A stretch of 64,000 nucleotides of DNA from Ectopseudomonas khazarica (lineage in GTDB: Bacteria > Pseudomonadota > Gammaproteobacteria > Pseudomonadales > Pseudomonadaceae): assembly GCF_004521985.1 (NCBI RefSeq), contig NZ_SBHZ01000021.1, forward strand, positions 1-64,000, written 5' to 3'. Each line of letters starts with the position of its first letter. The stretch's first letter is position 1. Below the pieces are notes generated by a model. It worked only from the letters and a program-made list of their open reading frames with translations. It was not told the DNA's origin and did no database searches. The translations under genes were made by a program, and so were the position numbers. Shown one piece after another: positions 26,389 through 34,303 of this stretch.

Positions 26389-28084
26389 GATCCACCCATA
26401 CGCGGAGTTGACTAATCTTCATGCCTAAGTCGCGCTTTCTGAATTCTGCATCCTCGAAAGCAGGAGCTATTACTTCAACCCAGCTTTCTCCACCGGAGAT
26501 GGACTTGAACCAATTCGAACTCTTCGCTGCGTTACCGATAGCCTTGCGCAAGTCGTTTGACTCAGCCCAGTTCATGACATCTTTATCGAGTACAACGGCT
26601 AGTTTCGAGCACACATTATCATGTACAGGAAAACCCAAGTCCTGGGCAAGCTTGACGCTTGCGAGAACGCTAACCCAAGGCAGGTCTAGCATTGCTCTCT
26701 GTTCAAGGGCGAGCTGTTCGGACCACATAAGCACTTCAATGGCCTGCTTGCCTAAGTCCTCTGCATCCTTAGGTGAGAACTGTATCGGTGCATCGCCATC
26801 CACAACAGCGCATACATTGTAGTGAAGCGCTTTGAAGCCAGTAGCGAGGCCTTTGAGCTTGCTTGCCCCGTTAGCATCTAGCAGTACCGCACCTAAGTAT
26901 GAGAACGGATTAAGACCAGATCTCATCCAATGATTATCTAGGCCGCGCAGGAATCCCACTTCCGTGGCGCCTTCGCAAACAATTACTTTCATGGACAAGA
27001 ACGCTTCTGCGCTGGATCTAAGCTGACCTTGAATGTTCAAACCATCAAGATCCTTACCAACCGTGGCGACTATCTTTACTTCACCGGCCATTTTGTGAAC
27101 TACGTGAAGTTGATCAACTGTCAGCTCGCGCAAGACGGACGGGGAATGGGTAGTCAAAAAATACTGCCCTGTTTCGTCACCTTTGATGTGCTTGATCAGA
27201 CGTGCAATGCGGTGAGGTTCTAGGCCAAGCTCCAGTTCGTCGAAGAGGGTGACGTGCCTCTCCTCTAGGTTTTCCTTTTGTATGCCGCAAAGAAGCATTC
27301 TCCGAGAGCCCAGCCCAAGCTGGCGTAGTGGCATCTCACCGTCGTGCAACGTCAGTCCGCCGACCCGAATGCTAATGGAGCCAACGTCCAGGTGGGCCTT
27401 GTATGTGTCGTCGACTGGAACACCAAGCCTCTTCGCTACACCCTCCGATTTGGCTGCTGCCGCATCAAAACTCTTCAATGCAACTGCACGCTGTCCATCG
27501 AGCGAACTTCGTGCAGCGCGTGTTGCGTCCACGAGAGATTCACTTAGGTTGTCAGACTCTGTGATCCTGGCCAGCGCGGTTCCAGCCGCCCAGGTCAGTT
27601 GTTTCTCGCTATATGAACCGATCAGCCCGACATTTACCTTTGCTCTGTCCGCAGCCTTGAAGTCAACGCCCTCAGGGTTTCTATCAGTGACGATCTTCCA
27701 TTTTGGCTCCAGATCCCTTGCCACTGTAAGCCGGGCGCTAAGCACCAACTCGTCATCGTCCTCCGGCTCGTCATGAAGGCTAAACGCGGCTATGTCCCAA
27801 CCTCGAAGATGTGCGCCGTATTTTTGTGCTGAGCAGAACTCATCTGGCAGATCACCAAAAAGAATTTCAATCGTTATCGGATCGTCCGTCTTACAAAGAT
27901 AAAAATCCGAGTCATTGAACGCGAGATTCCACTGGGGGTGGAAGGCACAGCGAATCGCTTCGAGAATCGTCGTTTTAGCTGAGTCCCCTTTGCCAATCAG
28001 GCAGAAGATGCGCTGATCAGGTAGGTTCCATGCGAGTTTTTTGATCCCCCTGAAGTTCAGGGTTTCGATTCTTCTTATCTTCAC
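26381..28084 (-). CDS. gajA: OLD-family ATPase-TOPRIM nuclease, GajA-like
   Basis: 567 residues, the size of GajA (about 578). ABC-type ATPase: Walker A GKGDSAKT (31-38), LGLGSRR signature (256-262), Walker B LFDELELGLEP with D282/E283, H-loop H313 (TTHSPS). TOPRIM nuclease: CEGATE (E371) and VDGDAP (D429, D431). Arrangement ATPase-TOPRIM with a downstream UvrD-like helicase is the Gabija architecture (class 2 OLD). In known systems ATP and free nucleotides repress cutting and phage replication relieves it. A GajA-only OLD nuclease is the alternative. Confidence 0.8.
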   Translation of the reverse strand: MKIRRIETLNFRGIKKLAWNLPDQRIFCLIGKGDSAKTTILEAIRCAFHPQWNLAFNDSDFYLCKTDDPITIEILFGDLPDEFCSAQKYGAHLRGWDIAAFSLHDEPEDDDELVLSARLTVARDLEPKWKIVTDRNPEGVDFKAADRAKVNVGLIGSYSEKQLTWAAGTALARITESDNLSESLVDATRAARSSLDGQRAVALKSFDAAAAKSEGVAKRLGVPVDDTYKAHLDVGSISIRVGGLTLHDGEMPLRQLGLGSRRMLLCGIQKENLEERHVTLFDELELGLEPHRIARLIKHIKGDETGQYFLTTHSPSVLRELTVDQLHVVHKMAGEVKIVATVGKDLDGLNIQGQLRSSAEAFLSMKVIVCEGATEVGFLRGLDNHWMRSGLNPFSYLGAVLLDANGASKLKGLATGFKALHYNVCAVVDGDAPIQFSPKDAEDLGKQAIEVLMWSEQLALEQRAMLDLPWVSVLASVKLAQDLGFPVHDNVCSKLAVVLDKDVMNWAESNDLRKAIGNAAKSSNWFKSISGGESWVEVIAPAFEDAEFRKRDLGMKISQLRVWVDHG

Positions 28085-28279
28085 TTCGCCTCCATTGCGA
28101 ATTAAACCGAGCGCTTAGTCTACCCGATGAGTATTGCAGTGATCGAACTCAGTCCAGCGCCCGCCCGCCAGGGTCCGCTTTTGGCCGACAGCGGCCTGTT
28201 GTGGAGGGCCGCTATCTGCCGGGAGCGGAAACTGAATGATGCATACAAAATTTATTGGATGCAGCAGGGATGGAACTGC

Positions 28280-29446
28280 TCAGAGCATGACCTGCACATA
28301 GTCGACTACGTCGAATTCAATCTGCCCAAATATTGAACCGTCAGGAAAAACACTGGCATTTCTATAGCTAAGTTCCCTTATATCGGAAGAACTAACCAAC
28401 AACTTCTGAAGTAAAATGTCCTTAGATTGAATAGCCGATGAAATTGCCTGAAGCACCAAAAAGTCGAGGCCAATCCCAATCCAAATTCCTTTCCATTGCC
28501 ACGGCGAGTAGTAGAAAGGCATAAACGAGAGCGAGCCATCGGGGAAAGCAAATTTACGACCCTCAACGTCGACAATCAGAAAACTGTATTCAACTGCCCC
28601 CCTCACATCAGATAGTGAATTCAGCAGCCGCTCTGCACTGTCAGTCATCCCCATTGCACGAAGCCATGCACCATAGTTTTCCCTCATCACCTGCTCGACA
28701 CTAAGAGGAACATCGGAAGATTCAAGGCTGCCTCCTTCGGGGTCAACGACGAACATCGCAGATGGCTCAGAGCCAGCTTCTCGAATGCATGAATAAGTCA
28801 CATATCCATTACTTGGTGTCGGCTGGAGGTAAATCATCCACGGATCAACCTGATCTTGCAGCGCTGCTTTAAGCACAGCTTTTATTGGGCTAGGATCGTT
28901 TTCCCGTAGGGAAAAACTACCTTTTGATTCGATGATTACAGTTTTCTGATCGTCAGCGAAAAGAAAGTCGGCCATAGCTTCGTTCTTATGAAGCAGTCCA
29001 GAATTCCCAGCCGGTAATGACTCGACATGAGAGCGCAGGTGAGCGGTAAATTTTAAGCCCAGTCTATGCCCATATAAGATGGCCAGACCTTGGCCTACTC
29101 GACCAGACATACTTGATAGGGAAGAATCGTTTAGCGCTTTTGATGCGCCCGACTTGAGTTCAATTGGCGACTTATCAAAGTCAATTACGCTACAAGCTTG
29201 TAGGAGAAATCCTAAGCCAGGCATCGTTAAATTTCTTCGATCCATGTAGTCAGCCTTTACTACTGCATGGGCTAGGCTGCATCCACTGAATGATAAATCT
29301 CGGTGTTTGGTAGAAAGTTTGTCTAGTCTAGGGGCGTTCGGCAGGCGCCTCTTCCGCACGTCGACTTGATTCCACTCATAGACCTCAATTGAAGTACTGC
29401 CCACCGACCAGATAAGCTCTAGCAATCCCCTAAACACTGTATGCAT
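28280..29446 (-). CDS. Unknown protein with PD-(D/E)XK-like nuclease motif
   Basis: 388 residues with no family I recognise. D160 (EAMADFLFAD) and E173-x-K175 (TVIIESKGS) have the spacing of a PD-(D/E)XK nuclease core, preceded by GRVGQGLAILYGHRLGLKF, which could supply the helical E. No membrane segment. It sits alone between the Gabija-like operon and the HEPN-motif gene, all on the minus strand. Likely a cargo effector; restriction-like activity is inferred from the motif alone. Confidence 0.6.
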   Translation of the reverse strand: MHTVFRGLLELIWSVGSTSIEVYEWNQVDVRKRRLPNAPRLDKLSTKHRDLSFSGCSLAHAVVKADYMDRRNLTMPGLGFLLQACSVIDFDKSPIELKSGASKALNDSSLSSMSGRVGQGLAILYGHRLGLKFTAHLRSHVESLPAGNSGLLHKNEAMADFLFADDQKTVIIESKGSFSLRENDPSPIKAVLKAALQDQVDPWMIYLQPTPSNGYVTYSCIREAGSEPSAMFVVDPEGGSLESSDVPLSVEQVMRENYGAWLRAMGMTDSAERLLNSLSDVRGAVEYSFLIVDVEGRKFAFPDGSLSFMPFYYSPWQWKGIWIGIGLDFLVLQAISSAIQSKDILLQKLLVSSSDIRELSYRNASVFPDGSIFGQIEFDVVDYVQVML

Positions 29447-29824
29447 CCCTTTAGACTCAAGTGTGCTGTATCTTACATCGATTGCTTTGCATTAGTAGGA
29501 TAGAGCGCCTCGAAGCAGCATTCGCTTTCCTCTTTGAGCCGGTAGTTCATGAATGGTCGAACATGGCCGGTGCGCGTCCGAGGGGGCGAGCTAACCATCC
29601 TTGTCCTCCCGTACGCGGAGGACAAATGCTTGAATACCATGGTAACCTACAAGAAGCCTAGGTAAATGTTTTCTTCTGGTTGATTGCTGCCCTGGGTGAG
29701 GGTCGGCTACCGGCCAAAATAAGCCTTTCGAAGCGAATACAGTAATGAGGAACGCGAGCGTTAGGCTGTAATGAAGCTTGCAGTAGGCTTTCACCTAACA
29801 AAGTTTGGATTTCGGAGATAGGGG
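29447..29824. other. Intergenic region with one hairpin
   Basis: No convincing gene. A 9-bp perfect stem TTGTCCTCC/GGAGGACAA (29601-29609 with 29617-29625, loop CGTACGC) is present but lacks a clean U-run. Near 29690-29715 is GGTCGGCTACCGGCC, part of a degraded intergenic motif seen also near 22560, 24880 and 28180. A 67-codon minus-strand frame here has no ribosome site. Confidence 0.5.
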
Positions 29825-30988
29825 TCATATTTCACCAATGCCTCTTATTTCAAGCTTGCTTGATAAGTCAGTATATCTGTGAATTTGATCCAGAATCAAA
29901 AAGCCTATTAGTGATGATTTTCGAGTGAATGATGCGGCTGTGGCGACCCCATGTCCGAGGGTGTTCCGGCTAACAAAATCACTCATGCAGGAAACATTGA
30001 AATCTTTAAAATAGTACTCCCGTATATATTCGCCGAACTGCTCGGGAAATAATCTTGTTATGCTGTGTGTGTGCTGTGTGATGGATGTCGGAATGTGCTC
30101 TGAGAGTGCTTCTTGGCGGCGTCCCTCTTTGCTTGGATTGGCGCGAATGAAGTCTTCACGCAGTAGTGCCTCAATCCTTGGGTATAAAATGTGTATGGAC
30201 GCGTCGTACTGCTTGTTGATGTGGTACTTCATCGCGCTTTCGATGATGCCGTAGTGCTGCGCTATTTTCTCATTGGTTGCGATCTGCTCCAGCCATACCT
30301 CACTGCCTTTGCAAAATAGTTCGTCGATGGTCTTCTCGATTTCGTCAGTGTTCCACCCTGCTTTTATGTAGGCAAATAGTGTTTTTTGCTGTTCATATCC
30401 AAGATATGAGAAAGGGAACCATCCTGAGGAGATGACTTTGTCCCATTCGCTCTCATCTAAATCAAATATGTCATAAAAAATAGATGCAGAAAGTCCGGCG
30501 CCGATAAATCGGCCAACATCATAGTCTATTGGGCGGTAATTTTCTTTCTCGTTGATCGGACCAAAATCATAGCAAAGGATTCTGTCCCATCCATTGTTAA
30601 GAATCACAATATATGCGCTATCAGGAGGAAACTCTAAATCCTTGAATGAAATCCTATGAAAGTGATATACATCGCTTTTTCTTACCGGCTCGCCTGCCTT
30701 TACACTCTTCGCGGCCAGCGCCTCACCATATATTTCCAGCTCATTTATATATACTTCTACTTTTAGATCGGCGTGAATGATGGCTACAAAGCACCGTATG
30801 TCTGAAGCATGGAAGTCCTCACTTACCAGCTGAAGAATTTTATTTGGAAATCCCTCGACCTTTCTGATGAAATCCTTGCCATTTGAAGAGAGCGAAATCC
30901 CGCGATATTGAACCTGTACGACCCCGCCGCCTTGAGAGGTTCCCATGCTGTAGCCGGCGGGAGTTTCATCCAGGTAAACAGTCTTCAT
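29825..30988 (-). CDS. Unknown protein with C-terminal HEPN-type RX4H motif
   Basis: 387 residues from the ATG at 30988, with GGAG 10 nt upstream (a TTG five codons earlier is less likely). The N-terminal half is strand-rich. The C-terminal half is helical and contains SRNTLGHGVATAASF, i.e. R341-x4-H346, the catalytic RX4-6H signature of HEPN ribonucleases, followed by a hydrophobic helix (SLIGFLILDQIHRY). The preceding IHILYPRIEALLREDFI is typical of abortive-infection proteins with C-terminal HEPN-like domains. Likely an RNA-cutting defence protein. It is single-gene, with no partner of the HEPN-MNT type nearby. Confidence 0.65.
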   Translation of the reverse strand: MKTVYLDETPAGYSMGTSQGGGVVQVQYRGISLSSNGKDFIRKVEGFPNKILQLVSEDFHASDIRCFVAIIHADLKVEVYINELEIYGEALAAKSVKAGEPVRKSDVYHFHRISFKDLEFPPDSAYIVILNNGWDRILCYDFGPINEKENYRPIDYDVGRFIGAGLSASIFYDIFDLDESEWDKVISSGWFPFSYLGYEQQKTLFAYIKAGWNTDEIEKTIDELFCKGSEVWLEQIATNEKIAQHYGIIESAMKYHINKQYDASIHILYPRIEALLREDFIRANPSKEGRRQEALSEHIPTSITQHTHSITRLFPEQFGEYIREYYFKDFNVSCMSDFVSRNTLGHGVATAASFTRKSSLIGFLILDQIHRYTDLSSKLEIRGIGEI

Positions 30989-31030
30989 ATACTCAGACTC
31001 CAAATCTTGGTGAATTTCTATGTGATGTAT

Positions 31031-31213
31031 CTAGGGCCGCAGGATGCCATAGCAGTAGCCGACGACCAGCATACGCACCATCAATTCCGGATCTATCGAG
31101 GGGCGCCCGATGGGGCTATAGAAATCCGCCAGGTAAACTCCCGTTCTGCACCGCTTTAGATGAGCACCACCAGCGTGTCCAGCCAACAGCCTTTCACATT
31201 TTTGTGACCTCAA
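31031..31213 (-). pseudogene. Transposase fragment (IS5/IS1182-like DUF772 N-terminal part)
   Basis: A minus-strand frame reads ADFYSPIGRPSIDPELMVRMLVVGYCYGI, the conserved N-terminal block of DUF772-type transposases. The catalytic DDE part is absent and flanking sequence is unrelated, so only a scar remains. It marks an old insertion between the HEPN-motif gene and the XRE gene. Confidence 0.7.
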
Positions 31214-31382
31214 CAGCCCGCTCTCAGACAGATCTGGTTAGTGGGCCTCAGAGGTGACCAGCAGGTCTACTTCTGGCCGCCAGCGACCAGAGGCTTGGTG
31301 ACCCGCCCCCCCCGGACTGTGCCACGTCAGCTACGACCTCAAGGAAAGGGTCTGAACGAGCCCCAGTACCTCCCTACCGGCC

Positions 31383-31673
31383 CTACCCTTGCGACTGCCG
31401 CTCTACAAGCACTTGAACAATCCGGTGCGGGTCGGCGCCTATCGCCCGACATACCTGGAGCAACTCAACGACATCCAGCCGGCGCTCTCCGCGCTCGTAC
31501 TTCGATACAAACGACTGGGGTCTGCCTAAGCGATCAGCGAGCTGAGTCTGGGTCAGTCCTGAGGTCTTGCGTTCGGTAACCAGCAGCTCGAGCAAGAGCT
31601 GGTATGAATCGGAGTAGATAGACGTCAAAGCTGCGTCGCCGGTGAGGATGGACGACGGCTTTAGTAATCCCAA
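31383..31673 (-). CDS. XRE-family HTH regulator
   Basis: 96 residues: an N-terminal extension, then LLVTERKTSGLTQTQLADRLGRPQSFVSKYERGERRLDVVELLQVCRAIG, a textbook XRE HTH with the SK(Y/I)ERGERR recognition helix. No toxin or peptidase partner adjacent. It may control the divergent three-gene module at 31832-34010, whose promoter region (31674-31831) it abuts. Confidence 0.8.
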   Translation of the reverse strand: MGLLKPSSILTGDAALTSIYSDSYQLLLELLVTERKTSGLTQTQLADRLGRPQSFVSKYERGERRLDVVELLQVCRAIGADPHRIVQVLVERQSQG

Positions 31674-31831
31674 TCCAGGATTATCCCAAAAAGGGTTTAT
31701 CCCATAGTAGGTTTGTGAAATGATTAATGGCAGACCGCCAGCCCCTCCTCCAGGGCGAAGGAACCCTCCCTGAGGACCTAGAGCGGATGCATGGCTTTCG
31801 ATAGCTGCTTATGACGCAAATCTGGTGAAAA

Positions 31832-32482
31832 ATGGCATTACAGACAGGTATTTACGAAGTTCTAAGCTCTGACGAGTCAAGCTACGTCCACGGTAACTAC
31901 GAGGGAATTGATACAACCCATACGAAACTGGGTTGGCTGAAAGATCTGAATACGCAGAATGTAGCTAAAGTCACATTGACAAATTTTCAAATGCCTCTGG
32001 TTCCAGGAGCAAAGATAGCAATAGCCTTTCTGCACGGAGAGATTATTGCATTCAAGCGCTCTAGGGACATCCCAGTTGAATCCCCACTCAATCAGAAGAG
32101 CTTAGCGTCCGAAATTATAAGCGCTGCATTTGTATCCTTACTATTAAGCATACCTGTAGTTGGATATATCGGCGGGCTGGTCGCTGGCACGTATTTCTTT
32201 CTCAACGGGGGGAACATACTCGGCAATTACAAAAGAATGAAAGGAAACAGGGCTTATAGTGCCTTCTTGATATTAATGAGCGCCATTCCTTGGCTCCCAG
32301 CCATGTACAAAGGTGGTGGCGAACAGATGGTAAAGAACTATTTCCTTTTGGCATCTGTCCTGATGCTCGTAACTGTGACCGGGCAAATCATTAAGATACG
32401 CACCGAGAGAAAGTATTTTGCACGAGCCGCCATGGAATTAAACAGCGCCTGGCATAACACTGCAATTAACTACAAGGGATGA
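31832..32482 (+). CDS. Membrane protein of a three-gene envelope module
   Basis: 216 residues. The soluble N-terminal 95 residues contain a small beta domain (LTNFQMPLVPGAKIAIAFLHGEIIAFKRSRD). Predicted membrane segments: SEIISAAFVSLLLSIPVVGYI, GGLVAGTYFFLNGGNIL, AFLILMSAIPWLPAMY and YFLLASVLMLVTVTGQII. The next gene starts inside its stop (ATGA). Function unknown. Confidence 0.65.
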   Translation: MALQTGIYEVLSSDESSYVHGNYEGIDTTHTKLGWLKDLNTQNVAKVTLTNFQMPLVPGAKIAIAFLHGEIIAFKRSRDIPVESPLNQKSLASEIISAAFVSLLLSIPVVGYIGGLVAGTYFFLNGGNILGNYKRMKGNRAYSAFLILMSAIPWLPAMYKGGGEQMVKNYFLLASVLMLVTVTGQIIKIRTERKYFARAAMELNSAWHNTAINYKG

Positions 32483-33084
32483 ACATGCTAGCAGTACGCC
32501 AATACTTTATTGTTTTATCTGCAAGCATATTAGCTTTGGTACCTTCCATGGGGTTTGCTGATTTTTGCGAAATCATGGCTCGCGAATCTGCACCGTCATG
32601 CCGAATTAACGCCAAAAGCAGTGGCGCAACTATTACCGGCAATTGGTTGAAAATCAAACCTGAGCAGGGTTTCAAAGCAAGTACCGGAAAAAAAGCAATA
32701 TTCTCTTCCGCGACTAGTCCAGCCTATACCATCCTAGGAGTCAGAACCAAGGATAAATTCAGGATGACAATTGATTGCTTTGCTGGTGAGCGATCAATGC
32801 GAATACAAGCGCTACCTTATATGCTTGGGCTAGCTAATGGAAGAAACGATACGTTCAATCTAACTTTCTACATTGATAACAAACCCGCATTTAAAGAGCG
32901 CTGGCCGTTGGATTGGCAAAGAGCTGAATTACAGGCTCCACAAGGCAGCCGACTACTAAACGAGTTACATGGCTCACAAGAAGTGAAAATCACTACAGAC
33001 GGAATTCTTGGGAACAAGTCAACCGTCGGCTATATATACAAGCTTGAAGGTTATGACAGTGTAAACACCAGTCTGTGTCTTTAA
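32479..33084 (+). CDS. Exported hypothetical protein
   Basis: 201 residues with a clean signal peptide (MNMLAVRQYFIVLSASILALVPSMGFA), then a beta-rich mature part with four cysteines (C30, C41, one at DCFAG, and one near the C-terminus SLCL). It overlaps the membrane-protein gene by 4 bp and is followed 41 bp later by a lipoprotein gene. No family recognised. Confidence 0.65.
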   Translation: MNMLAVRQYFIVLSASILALVPSMGFADFCEIMARESAPSCRINAKSSGATITGNWLKIKPEQGFKASTGKKAIFSSATSPAYTILGVRTKDKFRMTIDCFAGERSMRIQALPYMLGLANGRNDTFNLTFYIDNKPAFKERWPLDWQRAELQAPQGSRLLNELHGSQEVKITTDGILGNKSTVGYIYKLEGYDSVNTSLCL

Positions 33085-33125
33085 GCATTAGTTTCATACC
33101 ACAAACAGCATTTAAGGAAAGCATA

Positions 33126-34010
33126 ATGCAGTCCAACTACACTCAATGCGCCATAGCACTTTGCGCATCTATACTCGGAAGTATCTTAATCACTGGCTGT
33201 TCAGATGAAGACGCTCTAAAACAAGGTGCGAATCTAGCGGCAAACACCGAATCCCAAAACCAAGAAACTCCTCCATCTCTCGCGCCCCCTGTTAAACCAT
33301 CATTGGAAGACCTAGGTGTACGATTACTTCCGAAAACAGGCTCATTTAACGGTGATTATTACAAAATCACTCGCGGAATGGATTTGTTGTATTTTTATGC
33401 GCATAACTTCAATGGCGAGTTTGATACGGCAGCAGCTATCGCGAAAGTATATCCAATAAGCGACGACCTGGGCGATAAGAAACTAGCCAGCCTTATAGAT
33501 AAATACAGAGATGGAGATCAATTCTCTAAGAGAGACACCATCAAGTTAATCAAACCAATCTTGAATGATAAAATTTCTAAAGTTTCGGGAGTTAGGAATA
33601 TTACAATTGATATCTCTAGCGGTTTGAGCCTTGGAGACTACGACTTTGAGAGACAGGGTTTCTTAACAAACAATTCTTTCAAAGATGAGTCACACGAAGA
33701 TAACTTTACACCATACAAACGCGGATCGATTCGTTTCCCAGACGTCATTGACCACAAGCTTTCTTTTATAAACGCATCGGACTTTGACCTCATAAAAATC
33801 CCAGAAGATGCTGCTCGCGAAATAAGCCAGTACAATGGCAAGTATTCGGCGAACGTAAATTTCAAGCTCTATGGCTTTATTCACTCAATTGCCCAAGACA
33901 AAAATGACGATTACAAAATAAAATATGTGGTCATGCAGGTCACTAAAATCGACCTTGTGAGCAATTTGCTCAATGACCCAGTACGAACTCTAGCCACTGT
34001 TGAGCTATAA
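33126..34010 (+). CDS. Lipoprotein
   Basis: 294 residues from the ATG at 33126 (AAGGAAAG 5 nt upstream). N-terminus: MQSNYTQCAIALCASILGSILITGCSDED, with lipobox LITGC and acylation at the Cys; the following S-D may hold it in the inner membrane if Pseudomonas follows the +2 Asp rule loosely. The mature part is mixed alpha/beta with no recognised domain. Last gene of the 31.8-34.0 kb module, which thus offers one inner-membrane, one periplasmic and one lipid-anchored protein. Confidence 0.7.
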   Translation: MQSNYTQCAIALCASILGSILITGCSDEDALKQGANLAANTESQNQETPPSLAPPVKPSLEDLGVRLLPKTGSFNGDYYKITRGMDLLYFYAHNFNGEFDTAAAIAKVYPISDDLGDKKLASLIDKYRDGDQFSKRDTIKLIKPILNDKISKVSGVRNITIDISSGLSLGDYDFERQGFLTNNSFKDESHEDNFTPYKRGSIRFPDVIDHKLSFINASDFDLIKIPEDAAREISQYNGKYSANVNFKLYGFIHSIAQDKNDDYKIKYVVMQVTKIDLVSNLLNDPVRTLATVEL

Positions 34011-34303
34011 CTATTTCCCCCGCGCTCAATAAAGAGGACGGGAACCCACCCCCTTCCTTTTTGTCACTATATTGCTCCACTCCCGCTTAATAGCTGATAA
34101 ACCCCAAGCTTAATGTTGTCTAATTCACCCTATACATCAAACTGTATAGCGGAAGTATTCTACTTGATGAGACCATTTAGCTGAATTCCGTGACTACCTT
34201 AGGCTAGCCTAAGAACAAAACACAATCAGTGCGTATTACTCAACAGGTTGGCACAGTAGTATTCCGAGCTTAGAAATGGCATGATGAGCCACCTCTTGAG
34301 CCA

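Noticed and set aside
28127..28336. Plus-strand 69-codon ORF between the Gabija-like operon and the ExK-motif gene
   Set aside because: No ribosome site; it covers a degraded intergenic motif and runs into the end of the minus-strand gene.
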